A DNA stretch of 6,199 nucleotides from Rhodanobacter sp. (GTDB lineage Bacteria > Pseudomonadota > Gammaproteobacteria > Xanthomonadales > Rhodanobacteraceae). The first letter of the stretch is position 1. Every line of letters starts with the position of its first letter. The stretch spans positions 1 to 6,199 of the forward strand of contig JAPHUU010000454.1 in the NCBI GenBank assembly GCA_026193555.1, written 5' to 3'. The notes below the pieces were generated by a model that saw nothing but the letters and a program-made list of their open reading frames with translations, was not told the origin of the DNA and did not search any database. This document shows positions 1-6,199 of the stretch, in pieces. A program made the position numbers and the translations under genes.

Positions 1-1413
1 AAGGAGGAATTGCAGGAAATCATCTCGTTCCTGAAGGATCCGGAAGGCTACGCCCGCCTCGGCGCGCACGTGCCGAAGGGCATCCTGCTGGTCGGGCCGC
101 CCGGCACCGGCAAGACGCTGCTGGCGCGTGCGGTGGCTGGGGAGGCGAATGTGCCGTTCTTCTCGATCAGCGGTTCGGAATTCGTCGAGCTGTTTGTCGG
201 CGTGGGTGCCGCTCGCGTGCGCGATCTGTTCGAGCAGGCACAGCAGCACGCGCCGTGCATCATCTTCATCGACGAACTCGACGCGCTCGGCCGCGCGCGG
301 GGCATTTCACCGGCAGGCGGGGGGCAGGACGAGAAGGAGCAGACGCTGAACCAGCTGCTCAGCGAACTCGACGGTTTCGACGTGCGCAGCGGCGTGGTGT
401 TGCTGGCGGCGACCAATCGTCCGGAAATCCTCGACCCTGCCCTGCTTCGTGCCGGTCGCTTCGACCGCCAAATCCTGGTAGATCGTCCGGACAAGATCGG
501 CCGCCGGGCGATCCTTCAGGTGCACGTACGCAAGGTGACGCTGGACCCGCAGGTCTCGCTGGACGAGGTCGCGGCGCTGACCACCGGGTTCACCGGCGCC
601 GATCTGGCCAACCTGGTCAACGAGGCGGCGTTGCTCGCCACGCGACGTGGCGCCGCGAGCGTGCAACCGCAGGATTTCACCGAAGCGATCGAGCGCATCA
701 TCGCCGGGCTGGAGAAAAGGACCCGCGTACTGACCGTGACCGAGCGCCGCTGGGTCGCCTATCACGAGATGGGCCACGCGCTGGTCGCGCTGGCGATGCC
801 GGGCTCGGACCCGATCCAGAAAGTATCGATCATTCCACGCGGCATCGCCGCGCTCGGCTACACGATCCAGCGACCGACCGAAGACCGCTTCCTGATGTCA
901 CGCGCCGAACTTGCCGACAAGATGACCGTGCTGCTCGGTGGGCGCGCGGCCGAATTGCTGGTGTTCGACGACACGTCCACCGGCGCGGCCGACGATCTGG
1001 CGCACGCCACCGACATCGCACGCAGCATGGTGCTGCGTTACGGCATGGTCCCCGAGCTCGGGCAGGTCAGCTACCAACCCGATGCCGCGCCCCTGCTCGG
1101 CAACACGGTCGAAACCTGGCAGCCGCGAAGCTACAGCGAGTCCACCGCCGCGGCGATCGACAAGTCCGTGCGCGCACTGATCGACGTGGCGTTTGTGCAC
1201 GCGCGCAGCATTCTCGTTGGCGAACGCGATCTGCTGGATCGGGCGGCGGCCGAATTGCTGAGCAGGGAGACCCTGTCCGGCGACGAACTCGCCCGCATGC
1301 TGCACCCTGCGCCCGAGCCGCAGCAGCCGGCCGCCGCCGACCAACCCTCCGGCGACAATACCGAGCCGACGGCTCGCAGTCAGCCAACTGGCAGTGCGGA
1401 CGCGACGCGCTGA
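1..1413 (+). CDS. ftsH: FtsH-family AAA+ membrane zinc metalloprotease, C-terminal part (5' end outside window)
   Basis: ATP-dependent protease that, in this family, forms a hexamer in the inner membrane and degrades membrane and short-lived cytoplasmic proteins. The frame is open from base 1 (codons for KEELQE, typical of the start of the FtsH AAA domain), so the TTG at 10 is internal and the N-terminal membrane anchor and periplasmic domain lie outside. Counting visible codons: Walker A GPPGTGKT at 32-39, pore motif FVGVG at 65-69, Walker B IIFIDE at 87-92, and the second region of homology with arginine fingers in AGRFDR around 153-156. The zinc motif HEMGH is at 255-259 and the third zinc ligand is Asp 332 in TGAADD. 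The last ~35 residues are a Pro/Gln/Ala/Thr-rich tail. The [17 protein letters not shown] and GAADD signatures differ from housekeeping gammaproteobacterial FtsH (HEAGH, GASND) and match, from memory, an accessory FtsH subfamily. All catalytic residues in view are intact. It converges on the exporter operon. Confidence 0.93.
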   Translation, partial: KEELQEIISFLKDPEGYARLGAHVPKGILLVGPPGTGKTLLARAVAGEANVPFFSISGSEFVELFVGVGAARVRDLFEQAQQHAPCIIFIDELDALGRARGISPAGGGQDEKEQTLNQLLSELDGFDVRSGVVLLAATNRPEILDPALLRAGRFDRQILVDRPDKIGRRAILQVHVRKVTLDPQVSLDEVAALTTGFTGADLANLVNEAALLATRRGAASVQPQDFTEAIERIIAGLEKRTRVLTVTERRWVAYHEMGHALVALAMPGSDPIQKVSIIPRGIAALGYTIQRPTEDRFLMSRAELADKMTVLLGGRAAELLVFDDTSTGAADDLAHATDIARSMVLRYGMVPELGQVSYQPDAAPLLGNTVETWQPRSYSESTAAAIDKSVRALIDVAFVHARSILVGERDLLDRAAAELLSRETLSGDELARMLHPAPEPQQPAAADQPSGDNTEPTARSQPTGSADATR

Positions 1414-1480
1414 ACCGGAATCCGTGCAGTCACCGTCGCGCGGCAGACGATGCACGCCTGCACCGCAAACCGCGAACGTC

Positions 1481-1511
1481 GCAGGCGCGGCCGGTGGCCC
1501 GCCGCGCCTGC
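1481..1511. terminator. GC-rich hairpin between convergent genes, possible bidirectional terminator
   Basis: An 11-bp perfect inverted repeat (arms 1481-1491 and 1501-1511, loop 1492-1500) lies in the 105-base gap between the FtsH stop at 1413 and the permease stop at 1519. The stem is almost pure G+C and ends 7 bases from the permease stop codon. Neither side has a T-run, so it is not a textbook intrinsic terminator. It may act as a U-less terminator, a 3'-end stabiliser or a block to convergent transcription. The hairpin is seen directly; the role is inferred from position. Confidence 0.45.
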
Positions 1512-1518
1512 CGGCGGA

Positions 1519-2726
1519 TCATTCGTGGCGCAGCGCCTCGATCGGATCCAGCCGCGCCGCGCGGCGCGCCGGGAAGTAGCCGAACACCACGCCGATCGCC
1601 GCCGAGAACAGGAAGGCCAACAGGTTGATGGAGAGGCTGAAGACATAGGGCACCTGCATCAGCTGGGCCAGCATGATCGAGCCGACAGTGGCCACCAGCA
1701 CGCCCAGCAAACCGCCGATCGAGGACAGCACCACCGCCTCGATCAGAAACTGCAGCAGTACCTCGCGCTCCAGCGCACCCACCGCCAGCCGGATGCCGAT
1801 CTCGCGGGTACGCTCGGTCACCGACACCAGCATGATGTTCATGATGCCGACCCCGCCCACCAGCAGGCTGACCGCCGCCACCGCGCCCAGCAACAGGGTC
1901 AGCACGCGGGTCGTGCTGGACAGCATCTCGGCAATCTCGCGGGTGTCGAGCACGTTGAAGTCGTCCTCTTCGTTGGCCGCGATGCGACGTCGCTCGCGCA
2001 TCAACGCCTCAATCTGCTGCTTGGCCTGGCTGGTCGAGGCGCCGTCACGCACCGATACCAGCAGCATGCCCACGTCCTGGTTGCCGCTGAGCCGACGCTG
2101 CACCGTGCGCAGCGGCATCACGATCACGTCGTCCTGATCGCGCCCCATCGAGGACTGGCCCTTGGCCACCAACAACCCGATCACCTGGCAGGAAAACCGC
2201 TTGATGCGGATCGCGCTGCCGACCGGGTTCTCGCTGCCGAACAGCTTGCTGCGGGTGGTTTCGCCCAGCACGCAGACCGCCTTGCCGGTCTGCTGCTCGG
2301 CCTCGGTGAACATGCGCCCGGCGGCGAACTTCCAGCTGCCGGCGCTGAAATACGCGTTACTGCTGCCGACCACGCTGGTCGACCAGTTGTTGGCCAGGTG
2401 CACCACCGTCACCGTGCGCGACACCACCGGCGCCACGCTGCTCAGCTGGCCCACCTGGCTCTCGATGGCCACCACATCGGCGAGCTTGAAGGGTGCCGCA
2501 CCGGCGGTGTCGCGGCTGGCGCCGAGCCGCTGCCCCGGCCGCACCATCAACAGGTTGCTGCCGAGGCTGGATATCTGCGCGGAAACCGCCGCGGTGGCGC
2601 CGTTGCCCAGGGTGACCATGGTGATCACCGCAGCTACCCCGATCAGGATGCCCAGCACGGTGAGAAACGACCGCGTCAGGTTGCGGCGGATCTCGCGCAG
2701 CGCCAGCAGCAGCGTATTCCACAGCA

Positions 2727-2727
<1 letters not shown>
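1519..2727 (-). CDS. MacB/FtsX-type ABC transporter permease
   Basis: Membrane subunit of a MacAB-like exporter. In this family the permease moves substrate within the periplasm toward an adaptor and outer-membrane channel (mechanotransmission), driven by the cytoplasmic ATPase. The 402-residue protein has TM1 at about 20-42, then a periplasmic MacB core domain at roughly 45-270. The C-terminal FtsX domain has TM segments near 276-302, 326-355 and 363-385. The motif GGVGIMNIMLVSVTERTREIG (residues ~291-311, with TERTREIG the coupling region) and the ending ARLDPIEALRHE are hallmarks of MacB-type permeases. The ATG shares its A with the TAA stop of the ATPase gene (TAATG), and GGAG at 2736-2739 gives a well-placed ribosome site 8 bases upstream, so translation is probably coupled. 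E. coli MacB carries ATPase and permease on one chain; here they are separate genes, a common variant. The substrate cannot be told from the sequence. Confidence 0.93.
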
Positions 2728-3451
<724 letters not shown>

Positions 3452-3455
<4 letters not shown>

Positions 3456-4759
3456 GGCGAGGCGCCCAGGCTGGCGGTGATCACCCTCATCCCGGCTTTC
3501 AGGTCGCCACCGGTGACCTCGCTCATCTTGCCGTCGCTGTCACCGATGGTGACCGGCACCGCGACCGGCTGGCCGTCGCGCAGAACCCAGACCCGGCGCG
3601 CGCCAGTCGACCCCGTCGTCGGCCGGGACGCGGCGGTACGCGGCCGATGCGGTATCAGACGGCTGACCAGGCTGCCGGAGGTCCTGGCCGGCGTCGCGCT
3701 GGCCGCTGGCGTGAAGCGCAAGGCGGCGCTCGGCACCAGCAGCACGTTCTGCTGGTCGCTGACCACGATTGAGGCGGTGGCCGTCATGCCCGGACGCAGG
3801 CTCTTGTCCGTGTTGTCGACCGTCAACACGGTGAGATACGACACCACGCCGTCCTTGGTCTGCGAACCGAAGCCGACGCGCTGCACCCGGGCCGGATACT
3901 CGCGCGCCGGATAGGCGTCCACCGTGAAGGTGGCGCTCTGGCCGTCGCGGACCACGCCCACGTCGGCTTCGTCCACGTCCACCTGCAACTCCATTTTCGA
4001 CAGGTCCTCGGCCAGCGAGAACAGCACCGGCGCCTGCAGCGAGGCGGCCACCGTCTGCCCGGGCTCGATCGTGCGGGTCAGCACCACCCCGTCGATCGGC
4101 GAACGAATGGACGCCTTGTCCAGATTGGTCTGCGCCGAACTCAACGCGGCCTGCGCCTGGGTCACCGCCGCGCGCGCATTGGCGTGGGAGGCCAGCGCGC
4201 GCTGCAGCGATGCCTCGGCGGCATCCACGTCGGCCTTGGCCGGGTGCTGGCCGCCGCTGGACTTGAACAGGCTGCGGAGCCGGTCGTACTGCAGCCGGGT
4301 CTCCTTCACCGTGGCCGCGGCCAGATTCACCTGCGCCAGGGACGCCGCCAGCGCACCACGCGCATTGGCCAGCTGATCGTGCAAGCGCGACAGATCCAGC
4401 CGCGCCAGGATCTGGCCCCGGTGCACCTTGTCGTTGACGTCCACAAAGACCGCTTCCATCGTGCCCGACAGCTCGCTGCCGACATCCACCTGGTTGGTCG
4501 GTTGCAGGTTGCCGGTGGCAGTCACCCGCACCACCAGCCCTCCGCGGCTGACCTCGGCGGTCTGATAGCGCGGCGCCGCGGTCTCGCCGCGATGGAAATA
4601 CACATAACCACCGACGACCACCAACAACGCGGCCAGCACCAGCCACCAGCGCCACCACCGGCCCAGCCAGCCACGCCCCGCCGGCGGTCCCGGCACCCCA
4701 GCCAGCCCCGTCCCGGCCGCCGTCTGGGGCGACATCTCCGTGCCCGGAGCCGCTACCAC
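3452..4759 (-). CDS. MacA-like periplasmic adaptor subunit (membrane fusion protein)
   Basis: Links the inner-membrane ABC permease to an outer-membrane channel. Taking GTG at 4759 as the start gives 435 residues. A short cytoplasmic Gly/Pro-rich segment and a Trp/Arg-rich stretch lead into one TM helix at about 38-56. Next come the first lipoyl half (near 91-124, with VGSELSGTMEAVFVDVNDKV), a coiled-coil hairpin (about 125-219), the second lipoyl half (SPIDGVVLTRTIEPGQTV, near 220-237), a beta-barrel (about 250-332) and a membrane-proximal domain. A low-complexity Ala/Arg/Thr/Pro/Ser insert of ~39 residues (about 350-388) interrupts the last domain. This start is chosen because GGAGG (4765-4769) lies 5 bases upstream. 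The frame stays open to GTG 4798 (448 residues), which lacks a good ribosome site. ATG 4735 is also possible but its GGAG abuts the codon. It is the first gene of the operon, overlapping the ATPase gene by 4 bases. The family is firm, the exact start less so, and the substrate unknown. Confidence 0.92.
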
Positions 4760-4809
4760 GAACCCCTCCGGGCGATGCCGGGACCGACACTCTTGCACTG
4801 GCGTTTCAT
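4753..4809 (-). CDS. Possible 18-codon leader ORF overlapping the adaptor start
   Basis: Starts at ATG 4809 with GGGAG at 4816-4820, six bases upstream, a stronger initiation context than the adaptor's own GTG 4798. It would encode MKRQCKSVGPGIARRGSW and stops at TAG 4755-4753. It is in a different frame from the adaptor and overlaps the preferred adaptor start (GTG 4759) by 7 bases (GTGGTAG), an arrangement that would allow translational coupling. The peptide matches no family I know and has no signal sequence or membrane segment. It could be a real leader peptide or a chance ORF. The Shine-Dalgarno and start codon are seen; translation is inferred. Confidence 0.35.
   Translation of the reverse strand: MKRQCKSVGPGIARRGSW
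4765..4769 (-). promoter_or_regulatory. Ribosome binding site that decides the adaptor start
   Basis: On the minus strand this reads GGAGG, five bases before GTG at 4759. It is the best Shine-Dalgarno match near any in-frame start of the adaptor gene and is why GTG 4759 is preferred over GTG 4798 or ATG 4735. It lies inside the short leader ORF at 4753-4809, so ribosomes on the leader would cross it. Confidence 0.6.
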
Positions 4810-4851
4810 GGGGAGCTCCCGCCGTGGCGTGGCCCTCTGGGTCAAGCGTTT

Positions 4852-4857
4852 ACCTTA
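4852..4857 (-). promoter_or_regulatory. Possible -10 element of the exporter operon promoter
   Basis: The minus strand reads TAAGGT (3 of 6 matches to TATAAT), 21 bases downstream of the FNR-type box. That is close to the ~22 bases expected when an FNR-family activator sits at -41.5 (class II promoter). Transcription would start near 4844, about 35 bases before the leader ORF and 85 before the adaptor. An alternative is AATAAT at 4880-4875 (5 of 6 matches), which overlaps the box and would make the regulator a repressor, but its -35 region is poor. Weak on its own; support comes from the spacing. Confidence 0.3.
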
Positions 4858-4862
4858 GCGCC

Positions 4863-4899
4863 CGCTGGCAGCCGATTATTGATCAACATCAAGCCAGCG
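4863..4899. repeat. 7-bp inverted repeat enclosing the FNR-type box
   Basis: CGCTGGC at 4863-4869 and GCCAGCG at 4893-4899 are perfect inverted repeats, 23 bases apart. The FNR-type palindrome occupies the right part of the interior and abuts the right arm. This nested symmetry could mark a second operator or form a hairpin if transcribed from further upstream, or be coincidence in GC-rich DNA. Confidence 0.4.
4879..4892. promoter_or_regulatory. FNR/ANR/DNR-type binding box (TTGAT-N4-ATCAA)
   Basis: The plus strand reads TTGATCAACATCAA: both five-base half-sites match the FNR/ANR consensus TTGAT-N4-ATCAA exactly. It lies about 120 bp upstream of the adaptor GTG, in the only sizeable intergenic region in the window and in a local AT-rich patch. 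Crp/FNR-family proteins with an iron-sulfur cluster (FNR/ANR) respond to loss of oxygen, and DNR-type members respond to nitric oxide. The perfect match is seen; regulation of the exporter operon is inferred from position. Confidence 0.55.
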
Positions 4900-5141
4900 C
4901 CATTCCCGCCTATCCGCGGACCGACCGTGTGCCGGTTTCCGGCGACTGGTGCTTGATCACACCGAACACGGCAACCGCACCGCAGATGGCGCCGTGATGT
5001 CATGCACGTTGACGCTGAACCGCTTGCTCACCGGTCCGCATGACAGTATCCCTGACCGTCCACGGCCATCCCGCACGGAGACCCAGAAATACCGTCAGCT
5101 GACCTTGCCCCTCATGGAAACCACCGGCAACCTTCAGGCAC

Positions 5142-5167
5142 AAAAAAACCCGCTGTCATGCGGGTTT
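5142..5167 (-). terminator. Intrinsic terminator after tRNA-Leu
   Basis: On the minus strand an 8-bp stem (AAACCCGC, 5167-5160; GCGGGTTT, 5153-5146) with a 6-base loop (5159-5154) runs straight into a T-tract (seven T in a row, 5148-5142). This is a classic Rho-independent terminator, placed 44 bases after the tRNA 3' end. It should end the tpiA-secG-tRNA-Leu transcript and insulate the exporter operon from it. Confidence 0.9.
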
Positions 5168-5211
5168 CTCTGTCCTTTCGAGTCTCAGCGATCCTTGCTG
5201 AAACCCTTCAT

Positions 5212-5296
5212 TGGTGCCCAAGAGGGGACTCGAACCCCTACGACTTGCGTCGCTACCACCTCAAGGTAGTGCGTCTACCAGTTCCGCCACCTGGGC
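5212..5296 (-). tRNA. tRNA-Leu (anticodon GAG)
   Basis: An 85-base class II tRNA reading CUC/CUU leucine codons. The acceptor stem GCCCAGG (5' end at 5296) pairs with CTTGGGC, followed by discriminator A and an encoded CCA (5214-5212). The D-arm contains GGTAGA. The anticodon stem CTACC/GGTAG has loop TTGAGGT with anticodon GAG at 5262-5260. The long variable arm is CGAC-GCAA-GTCG, and the T-arm is AGGGG-TTCGAGT-CCCCT. It closely resembles E. coli leuU, which also lies just downstream of secG. Only 11 bases separate it from the secG stop, so it is probably processed from the secG transcript. Confidence 0.97.
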
Positions 5297-5307
5297 AGGT
5301 GTGTTGC

Positions 5308-5751
5308 TCAGTGCTTCTTTGCTGGCTGGGTCGCTGCCGGCACTTCGCCCTGGTTTGCGTCCGTCGCCGACGGTACCGCCGGGGTCACAGCCTTGGTCGC
5401 CGCCGGTGCAACCGGGACTTCCGAACCCGCCGCCGGGGTCGCCGGCGCCTTCTTTGCAGGCGCCTTGCTGGTCAAGCCGGCCATCACGCCGAGATCATTG
5501 CCGGTTTCGTGTACCGCACCGCTGCTGTGCAGATAGATGCCCATGCCCAGGCTGAGCAGGAAGAACAGCCCCGCGAGCACGCCGGTGGCACGGGTCAGGA
5601 ACGTGGCCGAACCGCGGGCACCGAACACGGTGGCCGAACCGCCGCCGCCGAAGCCGGAGCCGGCATCCGCGCCGGCACCGTTCTGCAGCAGGATCAGCAC
5701 GATCATGGCCGCCGCGATCAAGATGTAAAACACGCTGAAAATGACGAACAT
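5308..5751 (-). CDS. secG: SecG, preprotein translocase subunit
   Basis: Small inner-membrane subunit of the SecYEG channel that assists SecA-driven protein export. The 147-residue product has TM1 at about 4-23 and a cytoplasmic loop carrying the family signature (LLQNGAGADAGSGFGGGGSA, then VFGARGSATFLTRAT, about 21-56). TM2 follows at about 57-75, then a long Ala/Pro/Lys/Val-rich tail (about 95-147). The core matches the ~110-residue E. coli protein and the tail accounts for the extra length. The ATG at 5751 follows the tpiA stop by 8 bases; no clear Shine-Dalgarno is visible, so translation may depend on coupling with tpiA. It is co-directional with the tRNA-Leu 11 bases downstream. Confidence 0.95.
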   Translation of the reverse strand: MFVIFSVFYILIAAAMIVLILLQNGAGADAGSGFGGGGSATVFGARGSATFLTRATGVLAGLFFLLSLGMGIYLHSSGAVHETGNDLGVMAGLTSKAPAKKAPATPAAGSEVPVAPAATKAVTPAVPSATDANQGEVPAATQPAKKH

Positions 5752-5759
5752 GTGATTTA

Positions 5760-6199
<440 letters not shown>

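Larger units (their letters stand above)
4810..5141. other. Intergenic region between the exporter operon and the tRNA terminator
   Basis: This stretch of about 330 bases has no ORF on either strand that resembles a known protein. The longer open frames lack ribosome sites and run into the terminator and tRNA. It is visibly less GC-rich around 4840-4895. It contains the Shine-Dalgarno of the leader ORF (in the palindrome GGGAGCTCCC, 4811-4820), a possible -10 element, the FNR-type palindrome with its flanking inverted repeat, a degenerate second copy near 4953-4966, and a small hairpin (GCCGG-TTT-CCGGC, 4931-4943). I see nothing definable between about 4970 and 5141. Confidence 0.7.

Noticed and set aside
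10..12. TTG at 10 as start of the FtsH protein
   Set aside because: The frame is open to base 1 with conserved KEELQE residues, and the protein would lack its membrane anchor; the gene is simply cut by the window edge.
255..1628. Long plus-strand open frame overlapping the ftsH gene in another frame
   Set aside because: The translation is Arg/Gly/Ala-rich with no recognisable domain, and the overlapped frame encodes intact FtsH motifs; typical shadow frame of GC-rich DNA.
3540..4790. Minus-strand open frame of about 416 codons overlapping the adaptor in another frame
   Set aside because: Gly/Arg-rich shadow; the adaptor frame contains the lipoyl, coiled-coil and barrel segments in correct order.
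4760..4798. GTG at 4798 as adaptor start (448 residues)
   Set aside because: No good Shine-Dalgarno at the right distance, and the added 13 residues look unlike coding sequence of the family. GTG 4759 has GGAGG five bases upstream. Not fully excluded.
4840..4845. TTGACC on the minus strand as a -35 element
   Set aside because: At 16-18 bases downstream there is only GC-rich sequence (the leader ribosome site region) and no -10-like hexamer.
4799..5211. Partial duplication of the tRNA-Leu 3' end as an attachment-site scar
   Set aside because: I looked for a repeat of the T-arm/acceptor sequence in the rest of the window and found none; it could only lie outside the window.
4949..5269. Plus-strand open frame across the intergenic region, terminator and tRNA
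   Set aside because: It runs through a clear terminator and a complete tRNA on the other strand and has no ribosome site or recognisable protein features.

Overview
The window is GC-rich, tightly packed bacterial DNA whose protein families and gene order point to a gammaproteobacterium, most likely of the Xanthomonadales/Lysobacterales (Rhodanobacter- or Dyella-like). The main clue is the tpiA-secG-tRNA-Leu(GAG) block at the right end, which I recall from Xanthomonas, Xylella and, for secG-leuU, E. coli. The lineage call is inference from remembered gene order and codon character; no search was run.

Layout from left to right. Positions 1-1413 (+) hold the C-terminal three quarters of an FtsH-type AAA+ zinc protease, cut off at the left edge. 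A 105-base convergent gap with a strong GC-rich hairpin follows. Positions 1519-4759 (-) hold a three-gene operon for a MacA/MacB-like tripartite ABC exporter: periplasmic adaptor, separate ATPase, and MacB/FtsX-type permease. Its genes are coupled by a 4-base GTGA overlap and a 1-base TAATG overlap. About 330 non-coding bases lie upstream of it. They carry a perfect FNR/ANR-type palindrome, a possible promoter, and a short leader ORF that overlaps the adaptor start. Next, all on the minus strand, come an intrinsic terminator (5142-5167), tRNA-Leu(GAG) (5212-5296), secG (5308-5751) and the C-terminal part of tpiA (5760 to the right edge).

Functionally, tpiA (glycolysis), secG (Sec translocon) and tRNA-Leu look like one housekeeping transcription unit that ends at the terminator. 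The exporter operon reads in the same direction but is separated by that terminator and probably has its own promoter, possibly controlled by oxygen or nitric oxide through a Crp/FNR-family regulator. The exporter needs an outer-membrane TolC-like channel, and none is in the window. The FtsH copy resembles the accessory (non-housekeeping) FtsH subfamily. I see no CRISPR array, insertion sequence, prophage gene or clear attachment-site duplication. No wholly new system is evident. The most interesting parts are the regulatory region upstream of the exporter and the switch from housekeeping to exporter genes just after the tRNA.
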